This document shows positions 34,495 to 43,897 of a stretch of 64,000 nt of DNA, one piece after another. The position numbers and the translations under genes were made by a program. A model generated the notes under the pieces. The model did no database searches. It had not been told where the DNA came from and saw nothing but the letters and a program-made list of their open reading frames with translations. Source of the DNA: Mycolicibacterium sp. TUM20985 (GTDB lineage Bacteria; Actinomycetota; Actinomycetes; Mycobacteriales; Mycobacteriaceae). Within the stretch, counting starts at the first letter, position 1. Every line of letters starts with the position of its first letter. The DNA lies in the NCBI RefSeq assembly GCF_030295745.1, contig NZ_AP027291.1, forward strand, positions 3,658,001 through 3,722,000, in the 5' to 3' direction.

Positions 34495-37400
34495 CACATC
34501 GGATGCGCTGATAACCGATCCGAAGACGTCACCCTCGTCGATGACCGCTGCGAACAGCGCACGCTTGCGGGCCTGCAGTGCGACCACCTTCTCCTCGATG
34601 GTGCCCGCCGAGACCAACCGGTAGACGGTGACCGGACGCGTCTGCCCGATGCGATGCGTCCGGTCGACGGCCTGCGCCTCGGCGGCCGGGTTCCACCACG
34701 GGTCGCAGACGAAGCAGTAGTCCGCTTCGGTGAGGTTGAGCCCGAAGCCACCGGCCTTGAGGCTGATCAGGAACACCGGATGGGTACCTGCCTTGAAGGC
34801 TTGGATCGCCGCATCGCGCTGACGCGACGTCGAGGAACCGTCGAGATAGGCGTAGCTCAATCCGATCGCGTCGAGATGGGTCCGCACGATGTCGAGGAAC
34901 CCGGTGAACTGACTGAACACCAGCGCGCTGTGCCCTTCGGCCACCAGGCTTGGCAACTGCTCGACCAGGAAGTCGACCTTGGCGGCGCCCACGTCGACGT
35001 TCGCCTCGTCGACCAACGCGGGATGGAGGCTGAGCTGCCGCAGCAGCGTCAACGACCGGAAGATCTGGAATCGGTTCTTCTCCCATTCGCCGAGGAGCCC
35101 CAGCACCTTCTGGCGTTCGCGGGCCATGTGGGTGTCGTAGACCTTCCGGTGCTTGGGACCGAGATCGAGGGTGAGCACCTGTTCCTGCTTCGGCGGCAGT
35201 TCACCGGCGACCTGACTCTTGGTGCGGCGCAACATCACCGGCTTGATCCGGCGACGGAGCACGGGCAACCGGTCCTTGTTGGTTCCGGATTCAATCGGCT
35301 TGCGGAAGTGCTCGGTGAACACCTTGGGCGACGGGAACAGACCCGGTGCGGTGATCGACAGCAGCGACCAGAGCTCCATCAGGTTGTTCTCCATCGGCGT
35401 ACCGGTGATGGCCAACTTGAACTGGACGTCGAGCCGGCGCACGCACTGATGTGTCTTGCTGGTGTGGTTCTTCACGAATTGCGCTTCGTCGAGGATGACT
35501 CCCGCCCAGTCGATCCCGGCGTAGGCCTCGAAGTCGATGCGGAGCAGCGCGTACGAGGTGACCACGATGTCGGCGGCCGCTACCCGATCCGCGAGCGGGG
35601 TCCCGGACCGGCCCTCGCTACTGGTGACGGCCACCGCCGTCAGCCCGGGCGTGAACTTGCGGCACTCGGCGACCCAGTTGGTGACCACGCTCGTCGGCGC
35701 GACGACCAGGAACCTTCGGACCCCCCCTTCGGCCACGCGGGCGATCAACGCCAGGGTCTGCACCGTCTTGCCCAGCCCCATGTCGTCGGCGAGTACACCG
35801 CCGAGTTCGTTGTCCCATAGGAATGACAGCCAGTTCAGCCCGTCTCGCTGGTAGTCGCGCAGGGTGGCATCGAGCCCGTCGGGTACGTCGACGGGCTCAG
35901 GAGGCCGCGCGCTCGCGAGCCGGGCAATCCGCTCCCGCCAGCTGGCCAGTTGGTCGTCGACGACGCCAAGGGCGAGGAGTTCCTCCCACAGGGTGACGTT
36001 GCGTGACCCGGCGTTGACCGCGTCGCCCGTCAGCTCGCCGAGCGCGCGGGCCTCGTCGAGCAGCTCCCGCAGCTTGAGCAGCTCGGGCGTGTTCAACCGG
36101 AAGTAGACCCCGTTGGGGAGCAACATGTGCGTTGCGCCCGAGGCTAATTCGGCGATGACCGTGGCGATGGGAACCAGCTGGCCGTCGATCTGCAGCGTGA
36201 TGCTGAGGTCGAACCAGTCGTTGGGTGCCGGGTCGGTGGCACCGCTGCCGAACTCGAGCCGTGGCACACTCTCGGCGGCACGGAAGTCGGGCGCGCCTTC
36301 GTCCACGTCGATGGTGAAGGCGTCGCGGCAGTCCAGTCGCGGCAACAGCTCGCCAAGGAGTACTGCGGTCTCGGTCAGGGTGAGCTCGACACCCGCGAGG
36401 AGGGTCGCCGGTGCGGCCACCTCGGCGGCGGAGGCCGCGTCGTGGCAGCCGATGAGGGCCGTCAACTCGTTGCCCAGCGCGGCGGCGTTGGGGTCCCGGG
36501 TGATGCGCAGCATGAGACGTGCGAGGGCCTGCGACTTGAAGCTGCGCGACGCGGCCGCAACGGTTCTCAGTGCCGGGGTGACGGCCTCCCAGGCAGTGGC
36601 TTCGGCGTCCGGGTCGCGGTAGCCGGTCCTCTCGGCGGGAACTTCGGACTCGAAGTCCTGGCCCCGGTCGTTGACGTGGTAGCGCACGCTCCAGTGCGTG
36701 CGCACGCGGTCCGCACCGACCGTCACCGTCAGCACCGGAGTCGGCCCGGTGATGGTCGGCGGGGTGAACAGGCCTTCCTCGACGTCCACCGGGGTGGCCC
36801 CGACCAGGCGCGGCAGCACCGCGACCGAGAACTCCCCCACCGTCTCGACGGGAATGTGCAGGACCTCGTCGCGGGCGAGGAGGTCCAGCGTCGTACGCGG
36901 CGGCACGGGATCGAACCGACCCAGCCGCAGCACTCCATCGACGATCGCGTAGATCCCGTGGGGCGGTGATCCGATGAGTCCCACGCCCGTGCCGAGCCAA
37001 CGCTCCCCGTCCACGATCAGGGCCGCCGCCATCGTCGCGCCGCCCGCATCGTCGGAGGCGAAGTCCAGCCGCACCTGCACGCTCTTGATGAAGTCGACCG
37101 CATTCAGCCCGCTACCGCCATCGGCGACGAGCGCGACGCCGGACTCGATCACCTCATCCAGTCGTGACCAAAAGGTCGGTGGGACATAGCCAATCGACAT
37201 CACGTCGTTGACGGGCGCTATTCCCGACCGTTGGACGTCGGCGACGAGGGCCCGCAACGCCTCGTACTGTCCGCGATCGAACTCGGTGGCGGCGGCATGG
37301 TAGGCAAGCCGTTGCCAGTTCAGCCCGGTCCTGATCCACGTTCCGCGCTTGCCGACGGTGACGGGACGCAGCGCGATTTGGGGACCGGGACGGTAGCGGT

Positions 37401-37842
37401 TGGGTGGCGCGACGGTGAATTGCAGTCCGATCGGCGACGTACGTTCGGTGTCGAGGGGTGCTAGTTCGTCCAGCAGTTTGGCGAGCACGGTGCGCCAGCG
37501 GTCCGGGTCGGCCGGCCTGGCGCTCTTCGCCACTGTGCTCAGGATCAGCGCGACGGCGTGTTTGCAATATGCGCCCACCGGACACGAACAGCTGGCCCAG
37601 GACAGGCGGAGGCCGTCGCCGAAGCGCTGGAAGCCGACGTCGACCAGATACACCTGCTCGCCCGACCCCGAACACCGACCCATGAGCTCGAGGTCACCGC
37701 GCCAGGCGCTGTCGTGGACACGACCCAGGTTGGCGTATCGCGTGCCACGCGCGACGGTCGGCGCGTCGAACTCGGCGAGCACGTCATCGACGTCGAGTTC
37801 GGAGCCATCGGGCGACACCATGTGCGAAGGATAGGGAAGCAC
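34477..37842 (-). CDS. helZ: SWIM-SNF2 family DNA/RNA helicase HelZ
   Basis: 1121 aa SWI2/SNF2 ATPase. A SWIM zinc finger lies at residues 85-95 (C85, C87, C93, H95 in CSCPVGAYCKH). A long middle region (about 100-640) is specific to this bacterial family. The motor follows: LADDMGLGKTVQTL (motif I), VTSYALLR, DEAQFVKN (II), ITGTPMENNLMELWS (III), FSQFTGFLDI, LISLKAGGFGLNLTEAD (V), and RTHRIGQTRPVTVYRLVSAGTIEEKV (VI). GTG at 37842 has GAGG upstream; ATG at 37821 is an alternative. Likely remodels protein-DNA complexes or supports repair; the target is unknown. Convergent with the permease. Confidence 0.92.
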   Translation of the reverse strand: MLPYPSHMVSPDGSELDVDDVLAEFDAPTVARGTRYANLGRVHDSAWRGDLELMGRCSGSGEQVYLVDVGFQRFGDGLRLSWASCSCPVGAYCKHAVALILSTVAKSARPADPDRWRTVLAKLLDELAPLDTERTSPIGLQFTVAPPNRYRPGPQIALRPVTVGKRGTWIRTGLNWQRLAYHAAATEFDRGQYEALRALVADVQRSGIAPVNDVMSIGYVPPTFWSRLDEVIESGVALVADGGSGLNAVDFIKSVQVRLDFASDDAGGATMAAALIVDGERWLGTGVGLIGSPPHGIYAIVDGVLRLGRFDPVPPRTTLDLLARDEVLHIPVETVGEFSVAVLPRLVGATPVDVEEGLFTPPTITGPTPVLTVTVGADRVRTHWSVRYHVNDRGQDFESEVPAERTGYRDPDAEATAWEAVTPALRTVAAASRSFKSQALARLMLRITRDPNAAALGNELTALIGCHDAASAAEVAAPATLLAGVELTLTETAVLLGELLPRLDCRDAFTIDVDEGAPDFRAAESVPRLEFGSGATDPAPNDWFDLSITLQIDGQLVPIATVIAELASGATHMLLPNGVYFRLNTPELLKLRELLDEARALGELTGDAVNAGSRNVTLWEELLALGVVDDQLASWRERIARLASARPPEPVDVPDGLDATLRDYQRDGLNWLSFLWDNELGGVLADDMGLGKTVQTLALIARVAEGGVRRFLVVAPTSVVTNWVAECRKFTPGLTAVAVTSSEGRSGTPLADRVAAADIVVTSYALLRIDFEAYAGIDWAGVILDEAQFVKNHTSKTHQCVRRLDVQFKLAITGTPMENNLMELWSLLSITAPGLFPSPKVFTEHFRKPIESGTNKDRLPVLRRRIKPVMLRRTKSQVAGELPPKQEQVLTLDLGPKHRKVYDTHMARERQKVLGLLGEWEKNRFQIFRSLTLLRQLSLHPALVDEANVDVGAAKVDFLVEQLPSLVAEGHSALVFSQFTGFLDIVRTHLDAIGLSYAYLDGSSTSRQRDAAIQAFKAGTHPVFLISLKAGGFGLNLTEADYCFVCDPWWNPAAEAQAVDRTHRIGQTRPVTVYRLVSAGTIEEKVVALQARKRALFAAVIDEGDVFGSVISASDVRELFG

Positions 37843-37875
37843 GGGGACAACCTCGCGCCGACGTCGGTGACCAGG

Positions 37876-38439
37876 TCACCAGGTGCTGGTGCGCAGGACG
37901 ATCTCGGCGGCGAGTTGCGCGGTGGATTCGTGCGCGTTGCGCCGCCCGAGCAGCTCGACCAACCGGTAGTCGCCGTACACGTAGCGCTGGCTGGCCTTGG
38001 CGACGTTGCGTGCGGCCGGCGTGCTGACCAGTGCCGTCGTGTTCACCTCGACGGGCGGGCAGTGCGCGTCACGGATCACGCCCGCCTGATCCGGCACACG
38101 CGGGTGACCGCGGTCGACCACGACCAACCCGATGAACCGGTCCAGCCGGGTGGCGGCCAGCTCCCAGGCCAGCTCACCGCCGACGCGATCCCCCACCAGG
38201 AGCGCCCAGCGGACGCCCACCGAGTCGAGGATCCCGACGATGGACTTCGGCCGCAACCGCGAATCGGGCGCGATGACCACGGTGCGCAGGGAGGCGGTGT
38301 GCAGCCGCTCGCAGACCGCGTCGTACGCCGCCGGCCCTTGATGCGCGGCTCCGAGCAGTACGACGACCGAGCCCTTCTCGGGACCCGATACGTCGATGGT
38401 GGCAGGGAAACCGTCGACGGTGAGGACGGTCGAAGGCAT
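37876..38439 (-). CDS. Alpha/beta-hydrolase fold protein lacking the serine nucleophile
   Basis: 187 aa, short for the fold. The sequence has the strand-turn-helix order VVVLLGAAHQGPAAYDAVCERL and a strand LLVGDRVGGELAWELA where the GxSxG elbow should be. The elbow reads G-D-R-V-G, so no Ser, Asp or Cys stands in the nucleophile position. VVVDRGHPRVP and a C-terminal helix follow. A non-catalytic or altered function is likely. It lies 33 bases downstream of helZ start on the same strand side (minus), upstream of it in transcription, and 145 bases downstream of cobQ. Function not assigned. Confidence 0.72.
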   Translation of the reverse strand: MPSTVLTVDGFPATIDVSGPEKGSVVVLLGAAHQGPAAYDAVCERLHTASLRTVVIAPDSRLRPKSIVGILDSVGVRWALLVGDRVGGELAWELAATRLDRFIGLVVVDRGHPRVPDQAGVIRDAHCPPVEVNTTALVSTPAARNVAKASQRYVYGDYRLVELLGRRNAHESTAQLAAEIVLRTSTW

Positions 38440-38584
38440 TGCGCCACGCTACAGGGGCCATCCGTCTCCAGTGCCGTTTTTAATCGCCTTGCAATACAAC
38501 GTTCAGCCGCCTGGCAGCGGTGGCGACCACCGTCTGAAACGTTTGCGGGACGGGCCCTTTGACCGAGGTCCTCGCCGTCCTCGG

Positions 38585-40087
38585 CTACCGCTGCGTGACG
38601 GTCGAGGCGATGACGGGCCGCGGCGGGGCGCCGTGCGAAAGCAGCTCCATCACCGCCGCGACGTCGAGATGCGCCGTCAAGAGGTCTGCCATGACGTCGA
38701 GTTGGGCGTCGCGGCGTGCGGTCACGTCGACGTCGTCGGCAACCACGAAACCCCGTCGTCCCGCCAACGTCGCCGCGTCGGTGAGCCAACCGCGCCGCAC
38801 CTCGTCGTTGTCGAGGAGCCCGTGCCAGTGCGTCCCGTAGACCCCGCCGCGCCGGATGCCGACGTCCAGCCAATTGTCCTCCGAGGTCCGCGCCACCCGA
38901 CCGTGGTGGATCTCGTATCCCCGAAGGGGGACGGGCCCGTCGCCGCCCCAGAGTTTCAACGTCTTGGCGGGCTCGAAGACGACGTCGGCGTCCAGCAGTC
39001 CCAGACCCTCGATTCCGCGTAGGCCCGATTCGACGGGATCGTCGATGGTTCGGCACAGCATTTGGAACCCGCCGCAGATACCGAGCACGGCCCGTCCGGA
39101 TGCGGCGTGCGCGCGCACGCCATCGGCGAGCCCACGCTCGCGCAGCCAGGCCAGATCCGACACCGTCGCCTTGCTGCCCGGTAGCACCACGACGTCGGCG
39201 TCGGCGAGGTCCGCGGCGTCGGCGACCCACCGGACCAGCACACCCGGCTCGCAGGCCAGCGCCTCCACGTCGGTCGAGTTGGAGATGCGGGGCAGGCGGA
39301 TCGCCGCCACGCGTAGGGCATCTGCGCCCCTGGGCTCCGCGGGGATTCCCACGATCCGGTGGCCCTGGACCGACAGCGAGTCCTCCGCGTCGAGCCACAG
39401 TCCGTCGTCGTGCGGAATGACGCCGTAGGTCGGCCGACCGCTGAGCCGTTCGAGCTGATCGAGGCCTGGCGCCAGCAACGCCGGATCACCGCGGAACTTG
39501 TTGACCACGAAACCCGCGATCAGCCGCTGGTCCTCGGGCTCGAGGACGGCCACGGTCCCGAACAGGTGTGCCAGTAGACCGCCGCGGTCGATGTCACCGA
39601 TCACGATCACGGGCAGGTCCGCCGCGCGTGCCAGGCCCATGTTCGCCAGATCGGTTGCCCGCAGGTTGATCTCGGCGGGTGAGCCAGCGCCCTCACAGAT
39701 GACGACGTCGAATTCGCTTCTCAGCGAAGCGAGTTCAGCGTTGACCACCTCGGCGAGCATGGCGCGATGGTGGAAGTAGTCACCTGCGGCGACGGTGCCC
39801 GTGACCTGACCCATGACCACCAGTTGCGACGTCCGGTCACCGCCGGGTTTGAGCAGGACCGGGTTGAATCGCACACTCGGCTCTAGACCCGCAGCCCGGG
39901 CCTGCATGGCTTGGGCGCGACCGATCTCCCCGCCTTCGATGGTGACGGCCGAGTTGTTGGACATGTTCTGCGCCTTGAACGGCGCGACCCGGATACCCTT
40001 GCGCGCCAACAGCCGACAGAGTCCGGCCACCATCATCGACTTGCCCGCGTCGGACGTGGTGCCCGCGACGAGTAGCGCGCCCTTCAC
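38585..40087 (-). CDS. cobQ: Cobyric acid synthase CobQ
   Basis: 500 aa amidotransferase that amidates side chains b, d, e and g of adenosylcobyrinic diamide. N-terminal synthetase domain: LLVAGTTSDAGKSMMVAGLCRLL, FKAQNMSNNSAVT, ICEGAGSPAEINLR and GDIDRGGLLAHLFGT. The glutaminase domain holds catalytic Cys in VLGICGGFQMLC and His in GTHWHGLLDND. ATG at 40087, one base after the map stop region, so it is probably co-transcribed with map. Adds a further late corrin step to cobO/cobB at 12.5-14.5 kb. Confidence 0.95.
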   Translation of the reverse strand: MKGALLVAGTTSDAGKSMMVAGLCRLLARKGIRVAPFKAQNMSNNSAVTIEGGEIGRAQAMQARAAGLEPSVRFNPVLLKPGGDRTSQLVVMGQVTGTVAAGDYFHHRAMLAEVVNAELASLRSEFDVVICEGAGSPAEINLRATDLANMGLARAADLPVIVIGDIDRGGLLAHLFGTVAVLEPEDQRLIAGFVVNKFRGDPALLAPGLDQLERLSGRPTYGVIPHDDGLWLDAEDSLSVQGHRIVGIPAEPRGADALRVAAIRLPRISNSTDVEALACEPGVLVRWVADAADLADADVVVLPGSKATVSDLAWLRERGLADGVRAHAASGRAVLGICGGFQMLCRTIDDPVESGLRGIEGLGLLDADVVFEPAKTLKLWGGDGPVPLRGYEIHHGRVARTSEDNWLDVGIRRGGVYGTHWHGLLDNDEVRRGWLTDAATLAGRRGFVVADDVDVTARRDAQLDVMADLLTAHLDVAAVMELLSHGAPPRPVIASTVTQR

Positions 40088-40088
40088 G

Positions 40089-40949
40089 TCACTGGGCGAG
40101 CGTCAGGATCTCGGCGCCGTCGTCGGTGATCACCAGCGTGTGTTCGAACTGCGCGGTCCACTTCTTGTCGATGGTGGCGACGGTCCAGTCGTCGTCCCAG
40201 ATCTCGTAGTCCAGTGCCCCGAGGTTGATCATCGGCTCGATCGTGAACGTCATCCCCGGCTCCAGCACGGTGTCGACGGCCGGCTGGTCGTAGTGCAGGA
40301 CCACCAGGCCGTTGTGGAACGTCGTGCCGATGCCGTGGCCGGTGAAGTCGCGAACGACGTTGTAGCCGAACCGGTTTGCGTAGGCTTCGATGACACGGCC
40401 GACGATCGAGAGTTGGCGGCCGGGCTTGCAGGCCTTGATCGCGCGCATCGTCGCCTCGTGGGTTCGCTCGACCAGCAGACGGTGCTCCTCGGAGACGTCA
40501 CCGGCCAGGAAGGTGGCGTTCGTATCGCCGTGCACGCCGTCGATGAAGGCGGTCACGTCGATGTTGACGATGTCACCGTCCTGCACGACCGTCGAATCCG
40601 GGATGCCGTGACAGATGATCTCGTTGAGCGACGTGCAGCACGACTTCGGATAGCCCTTGTAACCCAGGGTCGACGGGTAGGCGCCGTGGTCGACCATGTA
40701 GTCGTGGGCGATGCGGTCCAGCTGGTCGGTGGTGACACCCGGCGCGACGGCCTTGCCCGCTTCAGCGAGCGCATTGGCCGCGATCCGACCTGCGACCCGC
40801 ATCTTCTCGATGACCTCGGGTGTCTGCACCCAGGGTTCGGAGCCCTCCCGGACGCCTGCCTTCCAGGCGTATTCGGGGCGCGGGATTGACTTGGGCACCG
40901 GCAGCGTCGGGGATACCTCGCCGGGTCTCAGTGCGGTGCGAACGGACAT
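40089..40949 (-). CDS. map: Methionine aminopeptidase type I (MapB-like)
   Basis: 286 aa, removes N-terminal Met from new proteins. ATG 40949 with GGGGG upstream; the open frame is longer, but MSVRTALRPGEVSPTLPVPKSIPRPEY matches the M. tuberculosis MapB N-terminal extension containing an SH3-binding-like Pro-rich stretch. Metal ligands are in NIDVTAFIDGVHGDTNATF (two Asp), DFTGHGIGTTFHNG (His), FTIEPMINLG (Glu) and AQFEHTLVIT (Glu). It ends one base before cobQ begins. Confidence 0.96.
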   Translation of the reverse strand: MSVRTALRPGEVSPTLPVPKSIPRPEYAWKAGVREGSEPWVQTPEVIEKMRVAGRIAANALAEAGKAVAPGVTTDQLDRIAHDYMVDHGAYPSTLGYKGYPKSCCTSLNEIICHGIPDSTVVQDGDIVNIDVTAFIDGVHGDTNATFLAGDVSEEHRLLVERTHEATMRAIKACKPGRQLSIVGRVIEAYANRFGYNVVRDFTGHGIGTTFHNGLVVLHYDQPAVDTVLEPGMTFTIEPMINLGALDYEIWDDDWTVATIDKKWTAQFEHTLVITDDGAEILTLAQ

Positions 40950-40977
40950 TCCCCCAGGATAATCACCTTCGGCTGCG

Positions 40978-41562
40978 CTACCGCACGACCATCGACGACA
41001 GCGCCGTCCCCACCCGTTCGGGCAGCGATCCGCCGTGGTGTAGCCAGTCGTCCAAGGCGATGCGGATCGACGCCATCGTGAGTGCACCGATCAACCGCGG
41101 CCGCGGGTCGTCGGGCACCGGGTCGGACAGCCGCGGGGCCACCAGGTCGGCGATGGCCCTCTCGTATCCGACGTAGATCTGCAGGGTCCACGCGCTCAGC
41201 GTGGGCGACGACCGGGTCAGCGTGGCCAGGTCGCGGACCTGGGCGCTGATGTCGTCGAAACCGGCGCCGAGGTCATCGAATGCGGCGACGACGGCGTCGT
41301 GCGCGGAGAGCTCCGGCGGTTGCGCCGCGAGCTGGGTGGTGATGGCGTCGAGCCAGTACCGCGTCATGCCGTCGGCGACGGCGTCCTCCTTCGCGGCGAA
41401 GTAGCGGAAGAAGGTGGCTCGCCCCACGTTGGCCTCTGCGGCGATCCGCTCGACGGTGGTGCCCGCCAGCCCGTCGTCGATCACCAGACGCGCAGCACAG
41501 CTCGCGATCCGGTCACGCGTGGCGCGGCGCTTGCGCACGTTGAGGGCGATGGTTTCGGTCAT
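40978..41562 (-). CDS. TetR-family transcriptional regulator
   Basis: 194 aa. N-terminal helix-turn-helix (about 10-58): RDRIASCAARLVIDDGLAGTTVERIAAEANVGRATFFRYFAAKEDAVADG, textbook TetR. The C-terminal helical domain contains HDAVVAAFDDLGAGF and resembles MftR-like mycobacterial regulators. It faces the DUF1214/sulfotransferase genes across 42 bases that contain two nearly identical palindromes, its probable operators. ATG 41562 with GGGAA just upstream. Ligand unknown. Confidence 0.93.
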   Translation of the reverse strand: MTETIALNVRKRRATRDRIASCAARLVIDDGLAGTTVERIAAEANVGRATFFRYFAAKEDAVADGMTRYWLDAITTQLAAQPPELSAHDAVVAAFDDLGAGFDDISAQVRDLATLTRSSPTLSAWTLQIYVGYERAIADLVAPRLSDPVPDDPRPRLIGALTMASIRIALDDWLHHGGSLPERVGTALSSMVVR

Positions 41563-41571
41563 TTCCCGTAT

Positions 41572-41601
41572 GAGACTACGTCTCGACTGAGACTATGTCT
41601 C
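41572..41601. promoter_or_regulatory. Double TetR-type operator
   Basis: GAGACTACGTCTC (41572-41584) and GAGACTATGTCTC (41589-41601): two 13-bp palindromes with identical GAGAC/GTCTC arms, centres 17 bases apart. They fill the gap between the tetR start (41562) and the ATG at 41605, so binding should block both promoters. Confidence 0.8.
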
Positions 41602-41604
41602 GCT

Positions 41605-42678
41605 ATGACCCCTGATCTCGCGCCGAAGACCCTAGAGGCGTGGCGGTTCGTGCAGAAGATGCTCCACGACGTGACCTCGATGGTGCTGGACGACGCCCGC
41701 GACGAACGCGAGGTACTGGATGGGCTTCGGGTGGTCTCGCGGGTCACCGCGCTGTGCTCGGAGTTGTCCATCGAGGCAGATCCGGAACTGCCGTGGTTCT
41801 TCGACATGTGCTCCCCCACCCGCATGGTCGGCGGTCCGAATCCGGACGGCCGGTACCTCCTCGCAATGATTCGAGGCGACCGTCGCTACCGGATCACCGG
41901 AACCCGAGGCAGCACCGCCTATCTCGGTATGCAGGTGCTGGCCGGCACCGGGATGACTCCGCGCCGCATGGCCGCCTACCTCAGCGACACCGAGCTCACC
42001 CTCGACGCGGGCGGGTTCACCGTGGTGGTGTCGGCCGACCAGCCGCCGGCCGCCGAACTCGTCAACGCACAGTGGCTGAGGATTCCCGACGACGCCGCCT
42101 CGATGGTGGTGCGGGAGTACGTCGGCGACGCCGACACCGAGGTACCCGCCACCCTGCGGATCGAGACGCTCGATGCCGTCGTGCCGCAACCGCCGACCGA
42201 TGCCGCAGTCGCCGAACAGTTCACCGCGATGGCGTGGACGTTGATGAAGTTGACGAGTTTGCACCGCACCGTCAAGCCCGAACTGCTCACTCGCCCCAAC
42301 GTTCTGCTGACCGCGGAGGCCGCCGACCTCGGCGCCGCGGACACCACCCCGGACAACCTCTACATGATCGGCACCTTCGGCCTGCAAGACGGCGAGACTC
42401 TGCTTCTGGAATTCCATCCACCCGATACCCGGTACTGGAACGTGACGCTGGAGAACATCTGGCACGAGTGCATCGAGCCTCGGCGCAGACACAGTTCGGT
42501 CACCAACCGGGGTGTCAGCGCCGACGCCGATGGCAAGGTCCGAATAGCGATCGGCGCCAGGGACTTCGGGCACGGGCACTGGTTGGACACCGGCGGCCAC
42601 CGCCGTGGCTTCATCGTGCTGCGCTGGCTCGACAATCCCGCTGCGCCCGATGTCACGGTCAGCGTGATTCAGGCGTGA
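41605..42678 (+). CDS. DUF1214 domain protein
   Basis: 357 aa without signal peptide or membrane helix. The C-terminal DUF1214 module reads YMIGTFGLQDGETLLLEF, DTRYWNVTLENIWHE and ends HRRGFIVLRWLDNP. The N-terminal part (about 1-120) is helical and includes PDGRYLLAMIRGDRRYRITGTRG. ATG 41605 lies four bases after the second palindrome, so the mRNA may be leaderless or nearly so. The stop overlaps the sulfotransferase start (GTGA). Function unknown; often found beside lipid or steroid genes, and control by the facing TetR protein is very likely. Confidence 0.85.
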   Translation: MTPDLAPKTLEAWRFVQKMLHDVTSMVLDDARDEREVLDGLRVVSRVTALCSELSIEADPELPWFFDMCSPTRMVGGPNPDGRYLLAMIRGDRRYRITGTRGSTAYLGMQVLAGTGMTPRRMAAYLSDTELTLDAGGFTVVVSADQPPAAELVNAQWLRIPDDAASMVVREYVGDADTEVPATLRIETLDAVVPQPPTDAAVAEQFTAMAWTLMKLTSLHRTVKPELLTRPNVLLTAEAADLGAADTTPDNLYMIGTFGLQDGETLLLEFHPPDTRYWNVTLENIWHECIEPRRRHSSVTNRGVSADADGKVRIAIGARDFGHGHWLDTGGHRRGFIVLRWLDNPAAPDVTVSVIQA

Positions 42679-43847
42679 GTACCGACCGCTTCGACGTCGA
42701 CGTGCTCGTCGAGCAGGCGTGCGATCTCGCGGGCCTCGACGACTTCGGCGAACCCGACGGCTGGCGCGACGGCCTGGCGCTGCTGACCGACGGTCTGGCG
42801 GCCGAAGCCAGACTTTCGCCGCTCGGCGTCGAGATCGCCGTGATGGACATCGTCGGTCCGCTCGCCAGCCGACTGCGAATCATGCAGTGCCGCAAGGATG
42901 ATGCCGCGATCGCGGCCGCCCCCATCGAACGGCCCATCTTCATCGTGGGCCAACCGCGCACCGGCACGACCATCCTGTTCGACCTACTGGCCCAGGACCC
43001 CGAGCTGCGCCCACCGCTGACGTGGGAGGTCGATTCACCATGGCCGCTTGCCCGACCCGACACCTATGACACCGATCCACGGATCGCGCAGGCACAGGCC
43101 AACCTCGAGATGTCCGAGCAGATCGTGCCGGGACTCCTGGCCTTTCACCCGATGGGTGCACGCGTCGGGCAGGAGTGCGTCAAGGTCTGGGCCGCGCAAT
43201 TCTGCAGCATGTTGTTCTCTGTGCAGTACCGGTTGCCGACCTACTACCGTTGGCTGCTGTACGACGCCGACCACGAAGGCGCCTATCGCTATCACCGAAT
43301 CTTCCTGCAGCACTTGCAGTCCGGTGTTGGTGGGCAGTGGCTGTTGAAGTCGCCCGCCCACCTGTGGCAGCTCGACCGTCTGGTCGCGGAGTATCCGGAC
43401 GCGGTGATCGTGCAGACCCACCGCGATCCGCTCAACGTCATCTCGTCGATCACCGCGCTGACCCACCACCTGCGCCGACTGGCCTCCGACGAGAGCGACA
43501 TCCGCGAATGCGCGCAGCAGTCGTGCGAGGAGATCGTCGTCGGGCTGGAACGGTCGATGAAGGTGCGCGACTCGGGCACCTTGGCCCCGGGCCAACTCAT
43601 CGACGTCCAGTTCGCCGACTTCATCGCCGACCCGTTGGCCACCATCGGCAGGCTGTACGACGCGCTGGGCCGGGAACTGACCCCGGTCGCCGAGACGCGC
43701 ATGCGCCAGTTCCTCGCCGAGCACCCCGGCGACGGTGGCGGTGGTCGCTACACCTGGTCCGACACCGGACTGGACGCCGCCGTGGTGCGCGATCGGGTCC
43801 GTGCCTACCAGGACAGGCTCGAGGTGCCCACCGAGGCGCTGAAGTAG
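42675..43847 (+). CDS. PAPS-dependent sulfotransferase-family protein
   Basis: 390 aa. The 5'-phosphosulfate loop is IFIVGQPRTGTTILFDLLAQ near residue 92, and the 3'-phosphate site is THRDPLNVISSI. This matches the large actinobacterial sulfotransferase group (Stf0/Sulfotransfer_3). GTG 42675 overlaps the DUF1214 stop. No signal peptide. Probable acceptor is a lipid or alcohol hydroxyl, but nothing in the sequence fixes it. Coupled to the DUF1214 gene and therefore part of the TetR-controlled unit; the thioesterase follows 50 bases later. Confidence 0.9.
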   Translation: MSTDRFDVDVLVEQACDLAGLDDFGEPDGWRDGLALLTDGLAAEARLSPLGVEIAVMDIVGPLASRLRIMQCRKDDAAIAAAPIERPIFIVGQPRTGTTILFDLLAQDPELRPPLTWEVDSPWPLARPDTYDTDPRIAQAQANLEMSEQIVPGLLAFHPMGARVGQECVKVWAAQFCSMLFSVQYRLPTYYRWLLYDADHEGAYRYHRIFLQHLQSGVGGQWLLKSPAHLWQLDRLVAEYPDAVIVQTHRDPLNVISSITALTHHLRRLASDESDIRECAQQSCEEIVVGLERSMKVRDSGTLAPGQLIDVQFADFIADPLATIGRLYDALGRELTPVAETRMRQFLAEHPGDGGGGRYTWSDTGLDAAVVRDRVRAYQDRLEVPTEALK

Positions 43848-43897
43848 TGGACGTCGAGCGGTGCCTGGAACTGCGGTAACGATGTTACCGTCGGGCG

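Noticed and set aside
32946..34751. Minus-strand open frame of about 600 codons opposite the permease
   Set aside because: Composition is Asp/Arg/Gly-rich as expected from the reverse strand of hydrophobic codons; runs into the helicase gene in another frame.
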